Shown: one piece after another, positions 42,843 to 53,600 of the stretch
Position numbering within the stretch: the first letter of the stretch is position 1
Layout of the letters: each line of letters begins with the position of its first letter
Assembly (NCBI GenBank): GCA_032871835.1
Contig: CM065302.1
Location: forward strand, 5,083,094-5,147,093
Direction of reading: 5' to 3'
DNA from: Dipteronia dyeriana
Taxonomy: Eukaryota; Streptophyta; Magnoliopsida; Sapindales; Sapindaceae
Length of the DNA: 64,000 nt
Notes under the pieces: generated by a model
Seen by the model: the letters and a program-made list of their open reading frames with translations, nothing else
Databases searched by the model: none
Told to the model about the DNA's origin: nothing
Program-made: the position numbers and the translations under genes

Positions 42843-42855
42843 GGTTTGGGGGTAT
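42843..42855 (+). promoter_or_regulatory. Element F polypurine tract
   Basis: GGTTTGGGGGTAT directly precedes TGATAAGCTCG of the 3' LTR. A matching GGTTTGGGGGTG tract appears near the truncated LTR in element G (minus strand). Confidence 0.75.
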
Positions 42856-44556
42856 TGATAAGCTCGTTTTTCACGTTTACGTACCCGTCATTTTGTATAG
42901 TTTTGCTCTCGTTTTCTTTGCAAACTCCATCTTTTGATGTTCTAAGTACTTAAACAGGTCCTTTATAGCCAGGAGTTATCCTTGTGCAAAACCGGGAGAT
43001 TTCGGAGTGAAAAAAAGGTTTTAGCTCAGTATAGTTAGAGAAGGAAATGTGTACCGCGCAGCAGGAAAGCAGAAATACTAGAAGCAAGTGCGGTATGCGA
43101 CATCGAAGTGAACCGCACTTCATACCGCTCAGGAGAGCAGCAGAATAAGTGCGGTACGCGACGTCGAAGTGAACCGCACTTCATACCGCGTGAGATGGCA
43201 GAGGAAATTATACAAAGCTTCAAGTGCAGTACGTGTACCGCACCAGAAGAAAACAAGAACCGCGCTTCTTACCGCGTAAGATTCCAGCAACTAAAATTAA
43301 ACTGATGTGCGGTACGATGTGTTGATGTGTCGAAGTGAACCGCACATTGAACCGCACATCGAACAGCACATTATGACAGATTTTGAATACACTGTTTCGC
43401 GAACATAGGAGTGGCTTTATTGTGGGACCCCCTCTCTTATTTATGATTAAACATTGAGGGGGGATGTTCCTAGAGGCTGAGAGGGTGTCTTTGAGACCCT
43501 CCTACACATGTGGGGGGGAGGGCTTCTTGTTACCTATAAAGTGAAGAGAGAGAGGTGAGAGAAGGGGGATCTGAGAATTGAAAAACACACCAGACCAACT
43601 CTGCTCCTTGACGATTTTGGGGTTCTCTCTTTATTTCTGGACTGAGCTCTTCAAGATTTGATAAGCTAAAGCAAGGTTTGGTTGATCCAAGGAAGCTAGG
43701 GAAGCTCAAGCTACCAGAGATTGAAGCTACAATTTAGTTTTATCTCTTCAACTCTTCTCTTCTCTTCTCTTCTCTTCTCTAGTGTCTTTATATTGATTCA
43801 TGATTTGTATTGATGTTATCTCATCTATGTTTATTTTTGTATAGAATGAGCTAATTATTCTTATGTTAGAACTGGATGATGCTTAACCCTTGATTCATAT
43901 GTGATAGACTCTTTGATTTCTCTATTTTTATACTTGTGGAGCTATATGGATGTTTTGAATGCTTAAGGCTTTTACTTAATTGATCATTTTATAATCGATC
44001 TATGGTTGGATGCTAAGTACTGAGAGATATATTTGACAATGCTTAGATAAATATTCAATATGCTTGACTAGAAAGTGCTATAACCACTAGGCTAGCTTAT
44101 AGGGTTCAAATTGTATTCTAAGTGCTTAACGGGTCTATACATATTGTCCGGATTGCTTGAGAAAGATTCCGGGTATGTATAGATATGATCTCTAATACAT
44201 CGAGAGAGGTTAGAGATTTGTTTAGGGAATACGAATCTATAGCATGTACATACACGAATTAGGAGTCAAAAAACTCAAGTGTGTTATTAGGAGGGTTAAA
44301 GCGGATCCGAGTTCTAACATGTTTTCCATACATTTCTATAAGTGTTATGTTAGATAATTTAGTTTGTGTTTGAGTTAGTTTACTGTATTGCAATTCTTGA
44401 AAACTCATGTTTTAGGTTGTTCAAATAGTTGACAAGCCTTTGAATTCCAGTAATCATAACTTTTTTCCCTGTGGGAACGATCCCTACATTGTCACTATAC
44501 TATCATTCCGATCTCGTGCTATTGCGAGAGTCAACAAGTCTAGTTTGACACGATCA
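42856..44556 (+). repeat. Element F 3' LTR
   Basis: Starts TGATAAGCTCG, ends GACACGATCA. It contains the hairpin array (43040-43385; e.g. GTGCGGTACGCGACGTCGAAG then GAACCGCACTTCATACCGC), TATAAAG at 43535-43541 and the U5 GTGGGAACGATCC. A (TCTTC)n-like expansion near 43750 distinguishes it from the 5' copy. Confidence 0.93.
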
Positions 44557-46117
44557 TCTAACAACCTAACTTTCAAATAAGTCATATCAACACAAGCTGT
44601 CACAACATATAATCAAGGGTAATATTTTTACAATCAATAAATGCAATCAATGAGGCATAAACAATAATGTCTAAATGCAATGCATAGGGACTTAGCTAGA
44701 AGGGTGAAACGTCCTAAATGCTAGCTATCACTAATCACTACTCTCAACCAACAACCAACAACCAACAACCAACAACACAAGCATGTGATAAATGCAAACA
44801 AACATAAGAACATGCATTTAATTAACAATAAAACCTAAACCTAGGCATACATGTCATAAGAATGAAAAGAGACAATCTAGAACATGTAAAGTTACCTAGT
44901 CCAGAAACATATAAAGACTCATGCATGGAAGATGAAGAACGATGTTATATGTGCGTAATGGGAGTTTGGTTGAGTAAAAAAGTTCTCTCTCTCTCTTGAG
45001 GATTTAATTATAGAGCTCTAGGTCTGATTTGGGAAGCAGATGATATATATAAGGTGTAAAAAAAACGAGTTGCACAAGAATAGACGTTTTTGCTCAAATT
45101 AGGGTTTTCGCTACACATTTCACACCGTGGTCATGCAAAAAGTTATCAAGCGAAAATCACTGTCAAGATTTTCCTACATATTTCGCACTAGGCTCAAGCG
45201 AACAGTTGAGTGAAATCAGCTCCCAGCACTCTACCTTGAAATTCAAGCGGATCAAAACATGACCAAACGACTTCGAAATCTTTCGTATAATATACCGTTG
45301 GAAAGGTATGGAAATATTATTTCTAATTCAATTAAAAAAATGTGATTTGGATGACTGTAGAAAAGGTTATGGTCAAATGAGTGACCAAATGTCAGAAACG
45401 GACAACAACAGAGATGCCCTGTTTTTTATAGACACTTTGGAGATTTTAAAACCAATCTAAACGGTCATGAAGTATTACGAATAATATACCGTTGGAAAGG
45501 TATGGTTGTCTAGTTTGTACAAAAAATTTCAAACTCATTTTGAAGCATTATATAAAATGTTATGGTCACAAGACCATACAAAGATCAGTTTTGAAAAACA
45601 TTTAAATCATTGAAATCAACTCTTTTGAAACTAGACACCTTACTCCATATAACCAAACCAAGAGAAGAATGAAACCTTCTCAAATGGTCACTCAACATGC
45701 TAGGACAAGCACACCATCGTGCAAGTGTGGACGTTTTCGATCAAACAATGAAAAATGAATGAAACACACAACAACCACACTTAAAACTAAGAATGACGTG
45801 CAAGTGTGATTATAAGTAAGGATGCACACATAAGCAATAGGACACAAATGCATGTAAGAGTGTGTGTAATGTGTGAGATGATGCACACATGTAAGCAATA
45901 GACAACACAAATGCAAGAAGAATCAAATCATTCATGAAGTGCGTATGTGCACTTAAACTCTTCAAGAGGTAAAGTCAAGTGAATATACCTTTTGCTCTTG
46001 AAGTCATGAAGATGCTTGGAAGATTGTCAATGAGGACCTAAGCTACCCATTACAAAAGAAACAACCCCAAATGTGTTTTGTCATGAAATAAACCAATCAA
46101 AACCAGAGGTCCTTACA
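44557..46117 (-). repeat. Element E 3' LTR, inner part
   Basis: Resumes with TCTAACAACC at the F target site and is collinear with about 55977-57556. It ends GGTCCTTACA at 46117. Confidence 0.9.
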
Positions 46118-46132
46118 ATCTTTCCCTTTGGC
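46118..46132 (-). promoter_or_regulatory. Element E polypurine tract
   Basis: On the minus strand GCCAAAGGGAAAGAT lies immediately upstream of the LTR start TGTAAGGACC. A purine-rich tract at this place is expected for plus-strand priming. Confidence 0.75.
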
Positions 46133-46497
46133 TATTTATTGACAAAATAACCACTCACGAAATTCCTCAAACAAATAAAAAAAATATAGCTATTGTCCAT
46201 GAGAGTTCATTCTACGTTACAAAAAGAGATACCTAATATTCTAAGTCTTCAAGGTCTTCAAAGTCTTCGTAGATCACCATAACTGCACACAATAGCAAGA
46301 AAGCACTTTCCAAGAACAGGTGCAAATGAAATGAACAAATATAAAATGCAATCGCACTCAATAAAGTAATATAAACAAATGCATGTGCAATGCTCTCCCT
46401 AAATGGGTTACTCTCTCTCATGATATCTCCCCTAAAGTATAAACCATGCTCCCCCTATATCTCTCAAGACTTCTCCCGCTTTTTGTCAGGAGATAGG
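46133..46497 (-). other. Element E internal noncoding sequence (3' side)
   Basis: AT-rich with CT-rich CTCCCCC runs (on plus). No gene recognised. The last five bases ATAGG are the G target duplication. Confidence 0.55.
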
Positions 46498-48079
46498 TGA
46501 TCGGTCTATTTCTATACATATTTTAGATCCCCATTTCCTATTATTTGTGCTTCGTTCTTGGGTAAAATTAGGTATTTTATATGTTTGTTGAGCATGTGTA
46601 GGTTACATTCCATTCAAGAGGTGTTATATGTTATTTTGGAGAAAAATAGCAAAAAGTTGAATTTCAGAGCATTGCAGAACAGCTAGATTGTGGGGCCTAT
46701 ATCTCTCAGCTCAGATCGAATTGTGTGTTCTAATACCTATGGATTGAAATCCCCAGAAGTCTAGTTTTTGGATCACTTTTCGGATCGCAATTCTAATATT
46801 CCTAGAAGAAGTTATACCTATTTTAGTACCCGATGGTCAGATCAGTCATAATTCCGTGAATAATGACAAGATTTATTTTGCAAGTTGTCGGAATGGGAAA
46901 TATTTCCTTCTTGGAATTGTTTGGGAGTCTTGTGCAAATAAGTTGAAACTTAATCTTAATCATCCTTCAATAAGTAGTCTTTTTATTGTATTAGAAAATA
47001 AATAAAGTCCCAAAAAGGTAGAGTTCTATAATGGAATTGATTTCCTTATTGTTTAAGGACATGACATAACATCTACACCTATTTAAACCCCATGTGAACC
47101 CTAATTTCGGGAGAGAGAAGCCAAGGGAGGTTCCAAGCCACCAAGGGAGCCGTCCCCCACCGCACCATCAATATACATCACATAACAATTCTTTCATTCA
47201 TCATTACACCTTCGAAGATTTGAAGATGAAGAAGAATTCATTATTGAAGATTTGAATAATCCGTTTGAGGCCTCAATGGGTTTTATATTTTCTTTCTCTT
47301 TCCCTTCTATTTTCATAATGTGTAACTAAATCCATAACTAGGGAATCAATGTGAACCTTTTGTGAATGCTCATGTTTGGATTAATAATATTATTTCATCA
47401 ACTCAATTCTTGATTTGTTCATTATTCTTAATTGCTTGACTCTCATTAGTTTTAATATTTATTCACACCATAGACCAAGGGTGGATAATTATTTGGCATT
47501 ATTTTAGGGTTAAGACTATCTGAGAATTAGGGTTAGAGTATAGACCAAACCTAACCTTGATTAATGCTCTTTTGAATGAGTGAATTTTATCTTTAGCATA
47601 AACCAAGTAAAGTATAGAATTTGGTTCGTATTTCTTACGCTTAACGGGTTTCCGATCATTGTTCACACCATAGACCAAGGGTGAATAGTGGTTGGGAATA
47701 CTTGACTCATCCCGCGATCATACGGTAATAGTCATATTAAAGATAAAGAATGAAACCTTGAATTGATTGAATCTTTTTACAAATTAATCCATGCATTGAG
47801 TGTTTATAATTGGTGATCATTGATGACCTAGTATTTTCTCACCCTTGACCACAACCCAATCTTTTCAATTGTTTTCTTAGTTTTAATTTAATTTAGTTTT
47901 AGTCTTAAATCAATCATCATCAATCTTTTGGTTACTTTCAGTTTAACTTTAATTAGAATTAAATTTAACCGAATAAATCACTTTTCATCGTGGGAACGAT
48001 CCTTACTTGTCATTGTACTTATCTTCACGATTTGTGCACTTGCGAGTATTTTTTTTAATAACACGATTTACAACAATCA
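46498..48079 (+). repeat. Element G left LTR
   Basis: Starts TGATCGGTC, ends ACAACAATCA; 1582 bp. TATA-like CTATTTAAACC at about 47081-47091. The U5 contains GTGGGAACGATCCTTAC, shared in form with F. Confidence 0.92.
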
Positions 48080-48085
48080 AGTTTT

Positions 48086-48103
48086 TGGCGCCACTGCTAG
48101 GGA
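48086..48103 (+). promoter_or_regulatory. Element G left primer-binding site
   Basis: TGGCGCCACTGCTAGGGA, an Athila-type PBS, begins 6 bp after the left LTR. Confidence 0.82.
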
Positions 48104-48234
48104 TTAGTTGAATTTATTGATTATTTCTAGTTTCAGTATTAGTTTTTTTTTTAGTAGCAAAGTCATTAGTTAATAGTTTTTATTTTTGTTTGTTTTCTTT
48201 TTATTTCCTTTTTCTTGTTTTCTTTTCAGGTATA

Positions 48235-48703
48235 ATGAACTTCTACGGACAGCACGCTTATGATGAGGAAAGAGAAACACTTCATGGATTTACTATGCAG
48301 CTAGCTGATTTAAGTCAACAAATAGTGGGGATGATTTCGATGACTCTAAGGAGAAAACAAGGTTTGCAAGATATGTGGAATGGTTGGTCATGATCTATGG
48401 GGCTGCCATCTGAGAGGAGAATTTCCAGAATATGTTGAAAAATAAACTCAAGCATTGAATTCCTACAACATGAGGCTTATGCATGAACGATTTGAAAATT
48501 CCTACAACATGAGGCGTATGCATAAACCATTTGAAAATTCCTACAATTCGTGGCCTATCAATGAATCATATGGAAATTCCCACAATCAGTGGTCGAGTTA
48601 TGAACCATATGACAATACTTACAACTCGGATTGGAGGAATCGTCAAGACTTCTCGTGGAGCAACAATAAAGTCAATACCCAGCAGATTCCTGTATCTCAA
48701 CCC
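48235..48703 (+). pseudogene. Element G left-arm gag fragment
   Basis: ATG at 48235 follows a strong acceptor-like tract (CTTTTCAG at about 48222-48229). The first frame (MNFYGQHAYDEERE, LADLSQQIVGM) shifts near 48350 into CKICGMVGHDLWGC, a CCHC zinc knuckle (about 48368-48410), then GEFPEYVEK and a TAA. NSYNM repeats and DNTYNSDWRNRQDFSW follow up to IPVSQPI, where it ends at a scrambled junction. The right arm has the same frameshift and a stop at the same codon, so this damage is older than the duplication. Confidence 0.8.
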
Positions 48704-49045
48704 ATAAAGTCCCAAAAAGTCCCAAAAGGTAAAGTCCCAATAAGTAGTCTTTTTATTGCATCTTGATTATTTGGTTTTATTGTATCATCAATCTTTTAGT
48801 TACTTTCAGTTTAACTTTAATTAAAGTTAAAATGAAAGTAACCAAAAGATTGATGATGATTGATTTAAGACTAAAACTAAATTAAATTAAAACTAAGAAA
48901 ACAATTGAAAAGATTGGGTTGTGGTCAAGGGTGAGAAAATACTAGGTCATCAATGATCCCCAATTATAAACACTCAATGCATGGATTAATTTGTAAAAAG
49001 ATTCAATCAATTCAAGAGTTCATTCTTTTCACCCCCAAACCTAAA
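48704..49045. repeat. Scrambled LTR-derived core of element G
   Basis: Short plus-oriented LTR scraps (AAGTCCCAAAAAGTCCCAAAAGG, AATAAGTAGTCTTTTTATTG) are joined to a minus-oriented LTR fragment (about 48825-49028, matching 50625-50820). The join is a hairpin at about 48785-48865 (ATCAATCTTTTAGTTACTTT and its complement). This is the centre of the palindrome. Confidence 0.85.
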
Positions 49046-49294
49046 AACTCCTCCTACTTATTGGGAATTCACACCCCCAAACCTAATCTAAACATTGTCC
49101 TCAATGTTTATATGACATTAAAAGAATGGACAACAAATAAATAAAAAGTATGGAAGGCAAGAACTTAAAACACAAAAGAAAAGTACAGAAAAGTAAAAAC
49201 TAATAAATAAAACAAAAACCAAAAGTTACCTAAGTGGGTTGCCTCCCACCAAGCGCTTTATTTAACGTCTCGGTAAGACGGATGCTTGGAAAAC
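49046..49294 (-). other. Element G right-arm 3' UTR and PPT
   Basis: On the minus strand: GCGCTTGGTGGGAGGCAACCC, a sequence typical of the end of Athila coding regions, then A/T-rich UTR and two GGTTTGGGGGTG polypurine tracts (at about 49030-49045 and 49069-49083 on the plus strand as CACCCCCAAACC). Confidence 0.7.
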
Positions 49295-50332
49295 TCAACC
49301 AAATTCCAATGTCTCAAATTTACGCTTAAGCGCGATCAAGTCTTGGAAAAAGATTTCACGTGTCGGCATGTTCCTACACATAATAAGCAAAGGAAAGTAA
49401 ATGTTCAATATAAAGTATGGTGAAATAAGTTCAGAAAACCACTTATTCCATTTGATGTTGTGTAGGCTGCTCAGAAAAGCTATGGGAGGGACATAAGGCT
49501 TGAGTTCCTTATATAGGAGCGGTGCCTCAAAAGAGACATCTTCCGCTTCCTTTGCTTTTTCTTCCATCTCCTCCTTTTCAACTTCTTCACCTGCAACACT
49601 AGAAAAATCATCAGAAAATTCATGGGTTACTATGGTATTAACAATCTCACCATTCGAAGGGATGTTGGTAGCTTCTTCTTGCTCCGTTTGGCAAGGGAAT
49701 TCTTCGGCTCCTCCTTTTGGAAAACTTCAATCAATTGCCCAATTTGTGTTTCTATCTTTCTTAATGAATCATCAAAATTCTGCATTCTCTTGTCTTGCTG
49801 ATTCATTCTCTGTTCCATAGTTTGTATAAATTGCTTCATTGTATCTTCCAATGATAGATTTATGGGTTGAGATACAGGAATCTGCTGGGTATTGACTTTA
49901 TTGTTGCTCCACGAGAAGTCTTGATGATTCCTCCAATCCGAGTTGTAAGTATTGTCATATGGTTCATAACTCGACCACTGATTGTGGGAATTTCCATATG
50001 ATTCATTGATAGGCCACGAATTATAGGAATTTTCAAATGGTTCATGCATAGGCCTCATGTTGTAGGAATTTTCAAATCGTTCATGCATAGGCCTCATGTT
50101 GTAGGAATTCAATGCTTGAGTCTATTTTTCAACATATTCTGGAAATTCTCCCCTCAAATGGCAGCCCCATAGATCATGACTAACCATTCCACATATCTTG
50201 CAAACCTTGTTTTCTCATCAGAGTCATCGAAATCATCCCCACTATTTGTTGACTTAAATCAGCTGGTTGCATAGTAAATCCATGAATTATTTCTCTTTCC
50301 TCATCATAAGCGTGTTGTCCGTAGAAGTTCAT
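49295..50332 (-). pseudogene. Element G right-arm gag
   Basis: Minus-strand gag from ATG at 50332 with MNFYGQHAYDEEREII. A frameshift near 50215 leads to the zinc knuckle CKICGMVSHDLWGC, then EYVEK and TAG. NSYNMRPMHERFENSYN repeats, NTYNSDWRNHQDFSWSNN and a coiled-coil MKQFIQTMEQRMNQQDKRMQ follow, then an acidic segment and KPYVPPIAFLSSLHNIKWNK, ending LKRKFETLEFG at 49295. This is a C-terminal Athila gag without a capsid core or pol. Only a trans-acting partner could have mobilised it. Confidence 0.82.
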
Positions 50333-50462
50333 TATACCTGAAAAGAAAACAAGAAAAAGGAAATAAAAATAAAACAAACAAAAATAAAAACTATTAACTA
50401 ATAACTCTACTACTAAAAAAAAACTAATACTGAAACTAGAAATAATCAATAAATTCAACTAA

Positions 50463-50480
50463 TCCCTAGCAGCGGCGCCA
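50463..50480 (-). promoter_or_regulatory. Element G right primer-binding site
   Basis: Minus-strand TGGCGCCGCTGCTAGGGA lies 6 bp from the right LTR, one base different from the left PBS. Confidence 0.85.
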
Positions 50481-50486
50481 AAAACT

Positions 50487-52066
50487 TGATTGTTGTAAAT
50501 CGTGTTATAAAAAACAATACTCGCAAGTGCACGAATCGTGAAGATAAGTACAATGACAAGTAAGGATCGTTCCCACGAGGAAAAATGATTTATTCGGTTA
50601 AATTTAATTCTAATTAAAGTTAAACTGAAAGTAACCAAAAGATTGATGATGATTGATTTAAGACTAAAACTAAATTAAATTAAAACTAAGAAAACAATTG
50701 AAAAGATTGGGTTGTGGTCAAGGGTGAGAAAATACTAGGTCATCAATGATCCCCAATTATAAACACTCAATGCATGGATTAATTTGTAAAAAGATTCAAT
50801 CAATTCAAGGATTCATTCTTTATCTTTAATATGACTATTACCGTATGATCGCGGGATGAGTCAAGTATTCTCAATCACTATTCACCCTTGGTCTATGGTG
50901 TGAACAATGATCGGAAACCCCGTTTAGCGTAAGAAATACGAACCAAATTCTATACTTTGCTTGGTCTATGCTAAAGATAAAATTCACTCATTCAAAAGAG
51001 CATTAATCAAGGTTAGGTTTGGTCTATACTCTAACCCTAATTTTCAGATAGTCTTAACCCTAAAATAATGCCAAATAATTATCCACCCTTGGTCTATGGT
51101 GTGAATAAATATTAAAACTAATGAGAGTCAAGCAATTAAGAATAATGAACAAATCAAGAATTGAGTTGATGAAATAATATTATTAATCCAAACATGAGCA
51201 TTCACAAAATGTTCACATTGATTCCCTAGTTATGGATTTAGTTACACATTATGAAAATATAAGGGAAAGAGAAAGAAAATATAAAACCCATTGAAGCCTC
51301 AAACAGATTCTTCAAATCTTCAATAATGAATTCTTCTTCGTCTTCAAATCTTCGAAGGTGTAATGATGAATGAAAGAATTGTTATGTGATGTATATTGAT
51401 GGTGGGTGGGGGACGGCTCCCTTGGTGGCTTGGAACCTCCCTGGCTTCTCTCTCCCGAAATTAGGGTTCACATGGGGTTTAAATAGGTGTAGATGCTATG
51501 TCATGTCCTTAAACAACAAGGAAATCAATTTCAATATAGAACTCTACCTTTTTGGGACTTTATTTCTTTTCTAATCCAATAAAAAGACTACTTATTGAAG
51601 GATGATTAGGATTAGGTTTCAATTATTTGCACAAGACTCCCAAACAATTCCAAGAAGGAAATATTTCTCATTCCGACAACTTGCAAAATAAATCTCGTCA
51701 TTATTCACGGAATTATGACTGATCTGACAATCGTGTACTAAAATAGGCATAACTTCTTCTAGGAATATCGGAATTACGATCCGAAAAGTGTTCCGAAAAC
51801 TAGACTTCCGGGGATTTCAATCCATAGGTAGTAGAACACACAATTCGATCTGACCTGAGAGATATAGGCCCCACAATCTAGTTGTTCTGCAATGCTCCGA
51901 AATTCAACTTTTTGCTATTTTTCTCCAAAATAACATCTAACACCTCTTGAATGGAATGTGACCTACACATGCTCAAGAAACATATAAAATACCTAATTTT
52001 ACCCAAGAACAAAGCACAAGTAATAGGAAATGGGGATCTAAAATATGTATAGAAATAGACCGATCA
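50487..52066 (-). repeat. Element G right LTR, inverted
   Basis: Full-length inverted copy of 46498-48079 (1580 bp). On the plus strand it starts TGATTGTTGTAAATCG and ends GACCGATCA. The CA end faces the gag, the TG end faces outward. Confidence 0.93.
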
Positions 52067-52908
52067 ATAGGTAAAGAAGCTCCCCCTATCGGGTTGCTTT
52101 AGCAAAGAGAGCTATTAGCACAATTACGATGCGTAATCATATAAATGAGCTCAATGCAGCATAAGTAATCGAGCGAGATTTAAGGAGTTTGATTTTAAAA
52201 AAAAAAATGTGTGACAAGGATGTTTTGCAAGCAAGACATGTTGCATTCAAATCCAAAACAAATGGTATTTGGCAAAGCAAACTTCAAAAGGGTTTCCAAA
52301 AGAATTCGAACCATTTTGTACCCTTTTGTCATAAGCAAACAAAATATAGTTTCAAAAATTTGAAAATAAAGCAACTATGTCAATCCTTAAAGGCAAATCA
52401 AGATATTTGACCGAAAGATCCTATTAGATTTTTCTGGATAATTATTTGTATGATAGTAGTCTTGTTTCACTATTAAGAAAATATAGAAGACTAATTTGGA
52501 TATAAAATCATTATTAATTGCATGGATACAAGATCCTTATTGATTAGTATTCTCATTTGCACTCACACACATTTACATTTAAAGCAATCAAACTCAATTC
52601 ATACATATCATTTTAAGCATGTCAAAATAAGCAAGTTCACATGTCATGGAGATAAATTATAGGTCATCCAAATATACTATCCCAATTAAATCTCCTAGTC
52701 CAAAAATGCATGTTTGAACATAAATATGACATGGATTGCAAACAAAACAATGTGCACACTTATTAAAAAAAACATATAAGCATGTGCAACAAAGAATCTC
52801 AAGTAATTATCAAAAGAGCATAAAATCAATTAACTTTTTGCATAGTGCAAATCATGCAAGTTTGCTCTCTTTTCTTGAGCTCCCCATATGGGGTCAATTC
52901 TAACCAAG
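52067..52908 (-). other. Element E internal noncoding sequence (5' side of G)
   Basis: Starts with the ATAGG duplication, then AT-rich sequence without recognised domains. A plus-strand ORF at 52189-52410 has no motif and reads against E, so it is not called. Confidence 0.5.
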
Positions 52909-53600
52909 TCAATGGGAGGCATGAGCTCCTATAGACTTACCATGTCCAAAGGACCTAGTTGCATCTACAGATGTCTCATGGGCACTAAGGCAAGTGGGTT
53001 CATTCTTTCTAACCCATCTAGGTTCCACTTTTTCATTTCTAGTGGTCATACATATATTTCTAAAAATCCTAGGTTCATGCATACTTGCCCTCTTTTTCAA
53101 TCGTTTTTCTTTCATGCTCTTTAATCTACACCTCTTAATGTATTTAAAGCAATTTGGTCTTAAGTGACCAATCATACCACAAAAATGACAAGTAGGTACA
53201 AAGTAAGAATTTATACCATTACATTTTGTTCTCATCAGGGCATAGCCATGTTGATACGGTTGTCTTTGATGGTGCATCAGTTTGCTTCTCTTTGGAGCTT
53301 GAGCCGATTGGTGGCACCTTTATGTTTTGCTTGTCGAAGTGGTTGAGTCGGTTGAACTTGCCTCCTTGGTTGGTCATGCTTCTTATGATTACCATATTTC
53401 CTCGTAGTTGGCTTGTTGGAAGAGGTGATTAACTTCTCAAGGGATTGTCATTTTTTCTTGGATTGCCTAGGCTTTGATTGAGTTGTCAAGGCTTGTGTGG
53501 ACTTTTCTTGAGTTAAAGGTTACTTGGATGAAGCTTTAATCTTGCCTTGAGCTTGAGGTTGTTTGACCTTGGCCTTCTTTAATTCTTTAAGGCACCTCAT
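52909..53600 (-). pseudogene. Element E gag C-terminus with zinc knuckle
   Basis: Minus-strand sequence is rich in Gln, Lys and Thr (about 53560-53290). It then has CHFCGMIGHLRPNCFKYI (about 53197-53145), a CCHC knuckle of Ty1/Copia Gag type, and a basic tail (KSMKEKRLKKRAS). The gag continues from the upstream coiled-coil part at 54026-53601 after a stop near 53600. No protease follows; the frame dissolves after 52909. Confidence 0.75.

Larger units (their letters stand above)
31462..44556 (+). mobile_element. Element F: Athila-type Gypsy retrotransposon
   Basis: Two LTRs (31462-33148 and 42856-44556), a PBS, gag, protease, RT, RNase H, integrase, a third ORF and a PPT are in order on the plus strand. 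Flanks TATAA (31457-31461) and TCTAA (44557-44561) match 4/5, and the E LTR has TCTAA once at the empty site (GATGAAATCTAACAACC). Gag motif NTYNPGWRNHPNFSW and the extra downstream ORF are Athila-lineage features. All coding parts contain stops, so it is inactive. Confidence 0.9.
46498..52066. mobile_element. Element G: inverted-LTR (palindromic) gag-only Athila relative
   Basis: Both outer ends are the U3 terminus TGATCGGTCTATTTC, so the two LTRs (46498-48079 plus; 50487-52066 minus) face inward. Each is followed toward the centre by a PBS, leader and gag. The flanks are a perfect 5-bp duplication, ATAGG at 46493-46497 and 52067-52071, at a site in E that reads through. The plus arm stops in gag at about 48703. 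The minus arm continues through gag, 3' UTR and a PPT to a truncated LTR (49028-48783). The arms are about 96% identical in the U3 stretch I compared. No pol is present. Gag motifs NTYNSDWRNHQDFSWSNN and KPYVPPIAF place it near Athila. Confidence 0.88.

Noticed and set aside
46498..52066. Two independent solo insertions of the same element in opposite orientation
   Set aside because: Only one pair of ATAGG flanks exists, at the outer ends, and no 5-bp duplication is visible at the central joint.
52189..52410. 73-codon plus-strand ORF
   Set aside because: Opposite to element E orientation, Lys/Asn-rich by composition, no conserved domain.
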